DNA of 64,000 nucleotides. It comes from Lunularia cruciata (lineage: Eukaryota > Streptophyta > Marchantiopsida > Lunulariales > Lunulariaceae). Position numbers and translations under genes: made by a program. Under the pieces are notes generated by a model. It was not told where the DNA came from. It ran no database searches and saw nothing but the letters and a program-made list of their open reading frames with translations. This document shows positions 23,527 through 34,376 of the stretch, in pieces. Position 1 is the first letter of the stretch, and every line of letters starts with the position of its first letter. The stretch spans positions 27,223,001-27,287,000 of the forward strand of contig OX419758.1 of assembly GCA_948567375.1 (NCBI GenBank), read 5' to 3'.

Positions 23527-26500
23527 CCATCCAGTCACGCGAGCAGTTGCCTGCGAGAAGCTTGCGAACGGCCGGAAGGGACTTGAATCTTGCAAGGAGT
23601 TGATGGCTCACCTCCCAGGTATAGATAGTGGTGACGTAAAAGTATGGCAGATATCAGATGCGTGAGGAAGCTGTAGCAGGCCTGTCACAACCCCTTTTGA
23701 ATTTCTTTTTTAGTCTTACCCAGAGAATGCCCTTTCTATCGAAGCTTCCTGCCGGTGCCAAGTAAGTGGGCACACCTCGTCGTGGAAATGGCTGTAGCTG
23801 AGCACCAACCATCAAGATTCAGGCACTATCCTTGTTTTAGAGTTTCTCCAGTCAGTAGAGGAAGGTTCGCGGCCCAGACCTGTGGGGTGCCGTTGGCGAC
23901 CAATGTCGCACGTGGGATGTAAGCTGGTGGAGTGGTCACACGGTTCAAATAATTTGTGTGGTTGATTTACATTTTGTGGCGTTTTGAGTCATTGGCAAAG
24001 GTTCCATTTTTGGAGGACTTCTGAAACGGAAGTGGTGGATGAGTCGGGATGAAGTTCTATGATACAAATCAAAACACTTAGATTGGTTAGGAAAGGGTTT
24101 ACAGTAAGAAAGGGAGACATCTCTGAACAAGAGCCACAGCAACAGAGAGTAGGAGCTTGAACCTGGCCTTACCGGAGTGTGGCCAGCTTGCTCGCAAATG
24201 ACTTCTTGTTTTTCTTCTACCGAACCCTGAAAAACTGTTCGATTCACCATTCAATTGCCGGTGTGCTTTCCGATCATGCACACTCATTGCGGCAGGTGGA
24301 GTAGGTGGCAGTTTCGTTCCAGGACTTGTCATCAAATTGGCTGCTGGGGCAGTACAAGTTGACTAAATTCAGAGACAGTGCATACTTGAAACCTGCTGAA
24401 GCGCTCTTTGTCAAAATGTGGGTTTTGCTCTCTGAAGAGATGTGAAGGCTAAAGAAGTTGAGTGAATATTTCAAGTAATATGCGCACAATTGGCCTGACA
24501 GTTATCTCAAGTGTCTATGTGAAACTCCTTAGCTAGCCTCTTGAGCATGGAGCTTTACAGAAACAAAGACAACGGCACCCTGTGCTTTGCCTTTGGCATT
24601 TGTCAATATGTGAACTCTTCAGATTGATTAGGGCCGGAATCAGTTGCACATTGTCCAAGCTATTATCTTGCAGTAATCTGTGTCTATTTGAAGGTATCTC
24701 TAATTTGTTTGCTTGCTGCCAGACCCGAGTGGAAGAGTATGCATCTTAACTATTGCAGGTGAGGCCATACGCTAATCTTTGTTGTATGTTGCACCTGGAT
24801 CGTATGGAAGTTGTCTGTCGACCCGATATAGGGGTACAATTCGTTCTTGGATAGGAGTTTCGTGCCTCTGCGTTGATCTTGTTGTAGCCATGCTCTGTTT
24901 CCCCAAATTTTCGAACTGGATAGTAGGAAAGTATGTCCTTCGTCTCCGGACCGATATTCATTAATAGTAGTTTCAGTTGCACCCGGATTCTTTACACGTC
25001 AATTTTCTGGTGTGCACAATGCCGATTTTCAAGATCACAATATACGGCCTACTGTAAGTTTTGTAGCGACACGTATAGCACTTCAACGAGGACCCTTTTC
25101 TTCTGGTTCAGTCGGTTTTAGTACAAGCAGGGGTTCTGGGTTTCAGCCTCAATCCCACATGAGTGGTGCAGATATGTAGTACCTACTGTCATTTCATGCT
25201 CGGCCTCGAACCTATTCTTACCGGATTCGAGAGGATAACGACTGGAGTATATGTCAGTTGTCACCAACCGTATTGCCCTTGGTTAAAAGTGAAACCAAGC
25301 TGTGGCTTTCTTCGCATAGATCTCTAGCTGATCTTATGTTTGTTTCTTTAATAAGCTGCTCGACGTAAGTGTCAACCACATCCAAAATTCACATGGTCTG
25401 TAGGAGGCCAAATGTAGTTAGTGATCATGCTCCTTTCTGTCCTCTCGTCACTGCCGTTGGAGGTTTGAAAGCGATTTTTCACTTCCACTCTGCCTTTTCC
25501 TGAAGAGAATGTGTTATTTTGCTTACTTTTGAGGAAACTATTCTGATATTCCTGGGCAGGGTTCTGCCACACAGAAATCATTTCTCGATATGGGTATTGG
25601 GACGACTCCTCGTTCTCCCGTTGGCCAAATCCCCAGCTGTCCGGGAGGAATGATTCCTGAGACGACAGAGTTGGCCTCCATCTGGTGCTAGTAAAATATC
25701 ATTGTTTTAATCACCAGATCTCCCTTGGTAGAAGATGCTGGAGTACTGGAGATGACTGAAAACAAAGTCCTTTTAATGAAATTTCATGGACTCTTATGGA
25801 CTACCATGTATCCTTTATCCTGGATATGAAGGAGGATGCTGTTTAGCCTTCGGATTGCAAGGTCAAGTTGTAGTTTTGGGATTGCGTTTTCAACTCCTTT
25901 CACCGTAGTACTAAGGACGGACGCATGTCTGGATTAACAAGCCGTTCTGTATCTAGAAAATTTGGAAATGCCATGCACGAACTCTTTTAGGTCGATCTTG
26001 CCACGAGAAGATATGACCCTTAAAAATGACTGTCTAATTGCTTTCCGACATTCCTTTCCCAAGCACGGCCATTGAGCAGGTCGGACTAGAGAAGCCGGTA
26101 CAGCATTGTGTACTAGTAGATTTGGCTAAAGTTTTGAGCTACATGAGTCTGCTACTGGCTAGGACTTAGCTCACCCTCGATACAATTCCGACACCCTTCT
26201 GCTCTCTGTCCCCCACGTTTGAAACTCAGGCTCGGATTTCTTTTCTCTTGTGCGGAATGTCGAGATCAATCCCCGAAGTCAAGTAGGCATGCAGGAAAGG
26301 TGGTGATTTCTGACATGACTCGGGCGGCCTGGAATAGAACTGTATCAAGAGATCTAAGCCGGTTGAGATTATCGCGAATATATTCTTTCAACCCACGTCG
26401 GTTGCGCTGATGTGTGTCGTATGTTTCCTTATGGTCCTCCCTGCCAGCTGTGTCATTTGCAGATACAACTGGCAATTACTTTGCCAGTTGTATCTGTGCA

Positions 26501-27339
26501 TATTATTGCCAAATGTGGAACAATTGAGGTTGATTGAAGTCGATGTGGAAATCACTAGCTAAAAGAAAACTTGTAGGGTGAATGCAGGCGACCCCCTTCA
26601 TGAGTCGTCCGATTGTGTCAGTATCTTGAAAAGAAGAGCTTGTGGGCTCTTAATGTTGGGTGAGTGTTGGCTGCAAATCTTGCAATCGGTTGTTCTCGTA
26701 AAGATGAGAGCTATAATTGGCCTTTCGGGACCCTGGCTTTCAACTGGAAGATCATCTGTGTTCTCTGCTCGAAGCTTAATCCGCCGCCGAACGCGCCAAA
26801 GGAAAAGACACGAACTTTTTTCAGTATATTTGCCAGAAATGAAGTATATGAAGGCGTACAGTCGAATCTGAGTAGACTTTCGATGAGTTCATGCTACAAA
26901 TTGTTTTTTGATAGTGTCTTATCCTGGTGCACCTGGCCCTTAGCTCTTTAGAGGCGTGAGTATTGCAGCTTCCAGCACAACTTCCTGATATACGTTTACA
27001 ATGCAGTGAATTTGAGGAGCGATGCATTTTGAAGCCTCTTTCATGGCAAGTTCGTCCGGAGTTTTCATTTGTTCCACTTCTCAAGCGTTCGGAATTTCTG
27101 TCTTTGTTGAGCGTATGAAGCTTAATCGGATGTCAAGTTACACGTCTTCTATTTGAAGTTAAACATTCTATTTAACGAGCGTCTCGGAATGAAATTCATC
27201 ACATTACTTACTAACGTGAAGATTGAGCACGCCTCCAAGCATCCATCAGTGAAGGCTTTCTTGAAGAGTTCAGTTAGTGCCTATGAACCAAATATGCAAT
27301 GTACTAAACACTCTCTTTACTCACAGTCTTATGTGCTTT
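23527..27339. other. 3' flank of the helicase gene and intergenic DNA, no gene recognised
   Basis: Base composition is like that of the host genes (less AT-rich than the element regions), but no frame longer than 101 codons is open and none resembles a known protein. The first few hundred bases must hold the helicase 3' UTR. A perfect 16-bp hairpin lies at 26,460-26,496. A long non-coding transcript or a badly decayed gene cannot be excluded. Confidence 0.4.
26460..26496. repeat. Perfect 16-bp inverted repeat with 5-nt loop
   Basis: CAGATACAACTGGCAA (26,460-26,475), loop TTACT, then its exact complement (26,481-26,496). It would fold into a stable hairpin on either strand. Nothing nearby gives it a function. 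Confidence 0.85.
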
Positions 27340-27515
27340 CTCTTTGATGTACGTTACTTGAGAGAGTATTCATTTTTCCTATGGAGGTGGGTTTGAGAGA
27401 GAGCTTGAGAGAGTAATTCTTTTTTGGTGTGGAGGGAGGGTTTTCGGAGCTTGATTTCATATTTCTCTTTGGTTAATACATTATGTTTTGAGGAATTTGT
27501 TACGACGGTTTTCTT

Positions 27516-28023
27516 TGATTGAGTACTTTTGTTTCTCGCTTCCGCAGTTTCTCATGGTACTCGGTCTATGGTTGAATTTACCACACCTAACACTTTTAAA
27601 TCTACCAAAGCATATGACATAAGGAATACACATTTACATTTGTTTGGGGTAGAGAATACACTAGAGTACACATTCTTTGGTTTACACGGTCCCCAATGTA
27701 TATTGAATGGAGTTTACTATAGTATTTCTCCTTTGATCGATCGAGTACTTCCATTTCTAGTACAAGGAATTTACTATAGCACTTCGTCTATGGTTGGATT
27801 TCCACTTCCAACACTTTTGGACATACCATGCAATTCCTCTTGTGGACCTCCATATGATATAAAATATAGATATCTCTCCTTTGATGGTTGAGTACTTACT
27901 TCCATTTCTAGTACAAGGAGTTTAGTATGGCATTTTAACTGAGGCTGGATTTTGATCTCCAGCACTTTTAGATCTATCATACAATTGCTCTTGTGGACCT
28001 GCTTATGACAAATATAGATATTT
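27516..28023. repeat. Imperfect tandem array of about 3 units
   Basis: Three related blocks start near 27,516, 27,735 and 27,881. Each has a TTGAT..GAGTACTT start, a '(C)TATGGTTG.ATTT.CAC' middle, an 'ACACTTTT..A..TACCA' stretch, and a GTGGACCTCCATATGA-like end in the last two. Units are about 145-215 bp and diverged. Confidence 0.6.
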
Positions 28024-28032
28024 TACATGTAC

Positions 28033-28137
28033 TTTGGACCGAGAACTCACTATGATTATTGAGATAGGATATTTTACTTTGGACAGAGAACTCACTATGA
28101 TTATTAAGATATAGGTATTTTACCTATGCTTTGGATG
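28033..28137. repeat. Short direct duplication at the left flank of the family-B element
   Basis: 'ACTTTGGAC.GAGAACTCACTATGATTATT.AGATA..ATTTTAC' occurs twice in a row, the second time followed by CTATGCTTTGGATG. Almost the same two units lie at 45,003-45,150, just beyond the other end of the family-B element. Confidence 0.75.
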
Positions 28138-28142
28138 CAAAT

Positions 28143-28801
28143 TGTCGGGCATATATACATCGTTATATAACATACATCGCAGTAAACATCATACACTATA
28201 GAAGCACAACTCATACATAAGTCATACATAAATTGTAAAGTGTTACAATAATCAGATCGTTTATAACTTGAATCAACTGAACTCAGATCAATACTTGATC
28301 TGGTCCTCAACAACTTGCCAGCAACAGGGCATTGATTATAGTCAAGCCACATCCACTCTAGCTAAGAGAATCTAGGTGATACTCGCTGGCTTTCTGTCCA
28401 TTCTAGCCATGAACTCAAAGGCTCAACATCAAAGAAGTGAACTCTCTGTAGTCGCACTTCTAGGGTATACTCTTGATTTTGACCTAGGTCTCATCCCAAC
28501 GGTCTTGCTGACGGCACACCCAATGGTGTGGACGGTGCAAGTGACGGTGGGCCTTGCCATGAAGTCAATACCTTAAACACAAAATTTGACCGTCGGGAAG
28601 TAGTCTATTAGTAATTGCCAAAATGCCTCTAACTACTATCATTGGAACTCCAATGTCCGAGCAATCTAGATACTACACTACAAATGGAGTGATAATTATT
28701 GTGCATATATACATCGCTACACAACATACATCGCTGTCAACTTCATACACTATAGAAACAAAACTCACATATAAGTTATACATAAACTCTAAAGTGCCAC
28801 A
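28143..28801 (-). repeat. Family-B 3' LTR, with a ~103-bp direct repeat at both its ends
   Basis: In minus orientation it begins TGTGGCACTTTAG and ends ATGCCCGACA. The first about 102 bp (28,700-28,801) and the last 105 bp (28,143-28,247) are diverged copies of one unit that itself begins TG and ends CA. A purine-rich AGGGGAGCAAT lies just inside at about 28,802-28,812. The flanking pentamers (CAAAT and ATTGC) do not match, as expected when only one LTR is considered. Confidence 0.6.
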
Positions 28802-28979
28802 ATTGCTCCCCTGGTTGGCGGTTAGGTCCCTCTAACTCCAGATAGCCATCTACTCCAAGTATATGGTATACCTTATGATGGGCAAAGATCAGGAGGCCAG
28901 GTGCTATGGAGCCCCATAGTTAGTTGCCTATCTGCAATCTATACCATATAAATGATGGACTAGCTATAGGTCAAGTTCA

Positions 28980-29252
28980 TCTAGGACATAACCACTGTCC
29001 TTGAGGAACCATCGTGAGGGGAGGAGTCATACATACCATATACTAATCTCTCAAACAACTATCACACACTAACATAATAGCAACTCCACCAGAAGAGCCA
29101 CATAACATATACCTCAAGCTTGTACGTACAAGTGCCAAGCTTGGGTCCATAGTACCATCAATGTTTGGGAGGTAGCATGGCGCACAATTGCACACATGAT
29201 CCTTCCAAACAATACCATCACGTCCTTCTAACACAAGGAATCTAGATAGCAA
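28980..29252 (-). pseudogene. Family-B PHD zinc finger at the C-terminus of Pol
   Basis: The minus-strand frame at 29,252-29,043 ends YMLCGSSGGVAIMLVCDSC then LRD. Past a stop it goes on in the same frame with YMVCMTPPLTMVPQGQWLCP. Combined with the plus-strand copy (6,430-6,660), the consensus is C-x2-C-x11-C-x2-C-x4-H-x2-C-x14-C-x2-C, with TPPLTMVP and GQWLCP as in host PHD fingers. Here the first Cys is Tyr, the His is Tyr, and stops replace two positions, so this copy is dead. It lies after the integrase and about 180 bp before the LTR, where family A has a chromodomain. By analogy it may have steered integration to marked chromatin (inference). Confidence 0.75.
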
Positions 29253-29633
29253 AACCTCTCACACTCTCAAGATAGTGCGGCCTGTCAAAACATCAAATGT
29301 TGTTGGTGCTATCTGTTGTAGATATACATAGTCTCATGGATGAAATTGACGGATTGAGGATCTATAACCTCCTCCTCAAATGATAGCATAACGTAATGTA
29401 TCTCTATGTTGAGCAATTGTCAAGCTCTCAAAGGCCATCGACATCACTCTCCAAAAGATCTGTGCCCGTTGAGAACATGCGTTCATCCATACATTTGGAT
29501 CATCCAAGTCCAAAACTACAGTACCATCTTGATGAATGGTTGCATATAAATTTGGATCTCATCCATAGAGTAGAAAGCAAGGAGAGAAGGATGATAAGTA
29601 GGCTTGCTTGCTGAGCCAATAGCCCATGGCCAA

Positions 29634-30560
29634 TCATGGTAAGTAGAGATCCCAATCTCCCAAGTGGCCTTTCTGCAAACCATACTTTTGCAATCTTCTC
29701 TTCACCGTTTGAACCACTCTCTTTGCTAAGCCATCTGCCTCAGGGTGATCTTGGGAGGTAGTACGGTGATCAATCAAAGCCTTGTCACACAAAACTTGAA
29801 ACTCCCCCAAGAACTCTGTACCCTGATCAGTCAAAACCTCAATTGGTGCACCAAAATGACTAAGAACTTAATCTAGGAATGAGTAAGTTGTCCCTTCACT
29901 AGACTTGTCAGAAAGTGCTACCAACTCAATCCACTTGGAGAAGTGCTCTACCATCACCAAAACATACCGATGATATCTTATAGTCAATGATAAAGGTCCA
30001 ATGAAGTCCAAACTCCAACGGTAACCCAATCCTATGATAGGTAATGGATGTAACTGTGGCGTTGGAGCATTGAATGATGCTCTAACTTGGTCACAAACCA
30101 CACATCTGGCAACAAACTGGTGTACCTTGGTCTGCATACCGCGCCACCAATAATAACTTTGGAGTGAGATATATGTACGCTTTACTCCAAAATGTCCTAG
30201 CTCTTCATGAGCATGACGGACCAACTATGGTTTCTAAGATGGAAGTAGTACTACTCGCACTCTACCATCCTCCCATACATGCAAAAGGTGTATGCCCTCC
30301 AATCTGAATTTTTTGGCTTGCTGAAGGACATGATATTTCTCATTGGCCCCAACTATGCCACCCACAAGACTAGTGCAAAGATAGTCCATCACTAAGATGT
30401 CACCATGAATATCTTGCTCAATTGTACCAATATCTTCACTCTTTGGATCTATGACCTCAATAACTCCTCCTGTATGTGCTAAGAGAGGTATCACCAAAAG
30501 CCTTAGAAAATATACACAAAAAGGCCAATGCATGCCAACTTGGCACCATCTCCTCATCTA
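29634..30560 (-). pseudogene. Family-B integrase
   Basis: The zinc-binding domain is read at 30,224-30,100 (HAHEELGHFGVKRTY, then CVVCDQVRASF), the HHCC arrangement. The core follows, with WSLDFIGPL (first Asp, about 30,010), FSKWIELV, and TDQGTEFLGEFQVLCD (second Asp, about 29,825). The third acidic residue is expected in the segment read as DGLAKRVVQT (about 29,730), where Lys stands in place of Glu, in both family-B copies. An in-frame stop (about 30,228) and a frame break near 29,860 interrupt it. Integrase inserts the cDNA into host DNA. Confidence 0.8.
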
Positions 30561-31017
30561 TCTCACCATGCCAATGTACTCCGGTCTGATCTTGCTGGCT
30601 GGGATACGGGTTTCTACTCACCCCATCTGCATCATAGTTCACCACTCTAGGTCTCTGAACAACCGTGAAATCATACTCTTGTAAAATCAAAGCCCATCGT
30701 GCAAGCTTCCTTTAAAGCTTGTTGGACTCCATCAACCATTTCAGCGGCTGATGATCAGTGATAAGAGTGAAGGGGTTACAAAATAGGTAACATCAGAAAT
30801 ATGCTATTGCCCAAACTGCTGCCAAGCACTTTCCCTCATATGAACTATACTTTGCCTCCACTGAATTGTTGGAGTGACTAGCATAGGCCACCACAAACTC
30901 CTTCCTCTTATCATCATGCTGAGTGAGCACTACTCCAAGCCCCAACATACTCCAATCAGTGTGAACCTGAAATGGTTGTCCTCTGATTTGTCTCCTCAAA
31001 ATAAGAGCTGATATCAA
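30561..31017 (-). pseudogene. Family-B RNase H
   Basis: QVHTDWSMLGLGVVLTQ (about 30,965-30,915), VVAYASHSNNSVEAKYSSYE (about 30,895-30,835), then past breaks LITDHQPLKWL (about 30,760-30,730) and ADGVSRNPYP (about 30,600-30,630) give the normal Ty3/gypsy RNase H run, including the first catalytic Asp and the ending DG(L/V)SRNP. Stops occur near 30,790 and 30,710. Confidence 0.8.
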
Positions 31018-31164
31018 CCTCTCTTTGAGCTCTACAAAATCTCTCTCTTGCTCATCTCCCCAACACCACTCTTGTATAAGCTAGGTTAGTTTTGTAAAGG
31101 CCTTGGTAATGACACTAAATCCTTTAAAATAGCAACGATAGAAGTTTGCCAACCCAAGGAATGC

Positions 31165-32084
31165 TCACACTCTACTCACATCCGTAAGCCAAGGAATACG
31201 TGCAATAGCCTCCACCTTGGTCTGCTGAACACTAAGTCCTCCGGGGTAGATAGTGTGACCCAAATACTCAACCTGCTCATAGAAGAACCTACACTTCCCA
31301 AGATATAATTTGAGTCCATGAGATCTCAACATCTCAAACACCTCCAACAACTATCTCTCATGCTCCTCCGTAGTAGTGCTATAGACCAAAATGTCATCAA
31401 TATAGCACCAAGAAAAATCCAATCTAGCTAGGATCCTATCCATGACCCTTTGGAACTCAATAAGAGCATTCTTTAACCTAAATGGTAAGAACCTCCATTG
31501 ATATAACACATCTTTTTTGTGAAGACCAATAGCCCAAAATGCTATCTTGGACTTATCCTCCTCCTTGATGGGCAATTGATGATATCCTACTTGAAGATCC
31601 AAAGTACTAAAGACCGTTGCATGCCCAATCGCAACAAAGATCTCCTCCGGTGTAAGCATGGCATACCGATCAGCCCTAGTCTTTCGGTTGATAGGACGGT
31701 AATCTCCACATATCTGTGTAGTTGCCATGCATATCCTTCTTGGCTGGCATCATTGTTGTTGATGCAAACTCTCCATGTGAAATCTCTACCAAACCAGCCT
31801 CAAAAAGGTCACTCCTCCGGCTTTGAATCAATGTCCTATCTATGTCACTATAGTGATAAGGACGTTGGAAAGCTGGTGTATTGCTAGTCAGCTCTATTGG
31901 TATACCAGGTCCTTTTAGAGCACCCAAATCCCTCATACTGAAGGTAAAACAACTTGTGTAGCTCCTCAAGAACCTCAAAACCCCTCCGTCTTTCCTCTCC
32001 AATAAGCTTGGGTCCAAGATCTAGCTCCCAAGTATCCTCTATAACTATCATAGGAGTGGAAGACATGCTAACTGGTTGCTCCAC
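31165..32084 (-). pseudogene. Family-B reverse transcriptase
   Basis: The pre-RT segment (RPYHYSDIDRTLIQS, about 31,870) leads to CGDYRPINRKTRADRYAMLT (about 31,710-31,650), FSTLDLQVGYHQLPI (about 31,610-31,565), then FRLKNALIEFQRVMD (about 31,485-31,440) and the active site CYIDDILVYS (about 31,410-31,380). YIDD corresponds to the Y-x-D-D box. The thumb goes on with GLKLYLGKCRFF and VEYLGHTI (about 31,310-31,245). Two short open pieces overlap out of frame near 31,700 and a stop splits thumb from fingers near 31,351, so it is inactive. Confidence 0.85.
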
Positions 32085-32707
32085 TAGGCCCTTGGGGGAG
32101 CAATATTGTCATGCCCCCGACCACTAGAGGTCCTAACCTTTGTGTGAAAAACTCCCTCCACTCTAGCTGCAAGCTCCACACGTCCTTTGGTTGCATCCCA
32201 AGTACACCAAAGGTGTAATCCAAGTAGCCCACGTTCACCTGGATGGACTCCAAGTAGACCACTCTCCCTAGTAGCCACTGGCTGCATCCCAAGAATACCC
32301 TGTCCACTCAGTCCATCACCCCCAGCATGTGCCTAAATTGTCTCGATAGGCACATGGCTCACAAGTGTTTGAGTGGTGATGCCTATCAAGCACATTCTAC
32401 GTTGCTCTACCAAGCCAAGGCTCACAATCTAGGTCAAACAGTTCAGGTCCATAGCTTGACCTAACATCTTTACGCTTGGATCCTCTGATACTACTAGAAC
32501 AGTGGTAATCCTAGTGCAAAAACCCATCACTCGCTCTCTCTTATCGGTGTTGGGCTCCACCAATTGTTATAACCGTGAGTCCCAAACAAGTCAAGGTCCT
32601 CCTTCTCAAAAAGCATGAGAGCATGGGAAACTCATAAGTGTGGGAAAAGCAACTCTAGGCTGTCCAACTAGGTTCACTACTACCATAGGTGACCTATTAG
32701 CCACTAC

Positions 32708-32714
32708 CACCGTT
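32708..32714. repeat. Left 7-bp target-site duplication (CACCGTT)
   Basis: Identical to 34,370-34,376. Taking out one copy and everything between restores an uninterrupted methyltransferase reading frame across the join (..SQTVVVANRSP..). Confidence 0.75.
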
Positions 32715-34369
32715 GTCATGTTGTGGTCTGCATAGCCCGTAAAAAAGTGACTTATCATAATTTATCTCCACATTAGGGTAGGTTGGCTACTACATCCAAC
32801 GGATGAGATGTTTCCATGTGAACAATCTATGCACATGTATGTGATTGGCCATGTGGGTTACAATCTTATCATGTTTGAAGGCTCTGATGAATAAAAATGA
32901 GAGTGAGTGAAGAGACGGGTGTGTGTTTTAGTCGAGGAGTCTCAAGGGGGAGGAGGACGTTGGGAGTGAGAGTTGTAGCAGTGCGTGAGTGGTATAACAT
33001 TAGAGGAAGCATTTGAGCATGAGATGTCCCATGCTCCCAATCTGCGACTCCCAAATCCTTTTCTCATCAAGCTTCAGATTTTGCACCATGACGGCTTATG
33101 AGACTGGTTGGTGGTATGTTTTGGGGCGGTATTCATGGAGTTGGTGATGGGAAACTCGGATCCTATCGTCCTTCCGGTGCTTACTTATGAGCATGTTTGG
33201 GACTTGACAATACATGTATTTCTATAGTTGGGGAATGCTTAAATTTTTGCTCATAAGCTTCAAGGTGGAGTTGTGGGGTCAATTTGTCAAAAAGTAAAAA
33301 GACTAAAGGACAAATATGCAAGAGATTGGGTCCCAATAGAGAAGGCTGGAGTTTTTTGACAATCAAAGGAGTTTGGGGAATCCATTTGGGAAACAAAGTA
33401 CATGGTTTGAAAGAGAAGTTGACAAGCTACAATCTGGAGACAAAAATCACATGATTTGAGTTGATTCTAAGAGTGATATGATTGATTAAATCAAAGGGAG
33501 GGGGTAAAATTCATACCCAGGAGCACAAAATAGGCAATTTAGGGAGCTTCTTGAAACATTTTCACTATCTAATAGTGGGATTGGAGAGTAGAAAAAGTGC
33601 TTATAGTACTAAGCACAAGAAATTTCAGTTTTGGATCAATATCAAATCAGATCTGGTTGATTGAAGTTGAAGCTCTTGAGGTGTAAGGTGATGGAAAAGA
33701 GCTAGTAATCAGGTTTGGAGTTTTGGTCACTCTCCAAGTTGTGGCTCAAGATACCTTATGAAAATTTCCAGTCTTGTTTTTGGTTAGGTGTGCACCTTTG
33801 TGTGAAGGTTTCATGTGAATTCTTCAAATATAGAATTTAGGGTCTTGGATCAAGTATACCTGGGTCTATAGAGCTTTCAAGTTAGCCCAGCTCAGGAATT
33901 GATCCATATTTAGGGATTGGGGTTGGACTAAGCCATCAAAATTTACAAAGTGTTAACCAAGATCACAACTAACTACTATGGAAAATTTTGTTGGCTTTGG
34001 ACTCATAGAGAGTGAGATCTGATCCAACAAGTTCTACTCAAATGATGTCATTAGCTCGGAGGAGCATTTCTTTCTTCAATCCTAATTGAATGTCAATTCT
34101 CTCACTATTGTGAGTATGATTGAGAGTTCAGATTTTCAGAGTGTTTTGTGAGGATCAAGTGTGCATTTGATTTAGAAATCAAGGGAAAGTTGGCAAGAAC
34201 CAGGGGCAAAATCCTAAAAAGGGGATTCAAAATTAGAGTGAGAGTTGCAAAAACCTGGCCAACTTTGAGAGCTTGTGAAAGGAGTTATAGGTTTACCTAC
34301 AGCCTCTAATTTTCAATCTCCACAGCTAGGCACCCTGTGTGTTTTGAGAGAGAGAAAAGAAAAGTATAA
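32715..34369 (+). mobile_element. 1.66-kb unclassified insertion in the methyltransferase domain
   Basis: It is flanked by CACCGTT on both sides. No inverted terminal repeats and no LTRs are seen, and no ORF exceeds 71 codons. The right end is purine-rich (GAGAGAGAGAAAAGAAAAG, then TATAA) next to the duplication, which would suit the tail of a non-LTR retrotransposon or SINE-like element in plus orientation. The orientation and class are inferences. Confidence 0.55.
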
Positions 34370-34376
34370 CACCGTT
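34370..34376. repeat. Right 7-bp target-site duplication (CACCGTT)
   Basis: The partner of 32,708-32,714, bounding the 1.66-kb insertion. Confidence 0.75.

Noticed and set aside
24170-24260. Possible tRNA (TGGCCAGCTTG.. and GTTCGATTC look like A and B boxes)
   Set aside because: No acceptor or anticodon stem could be paired around these words.
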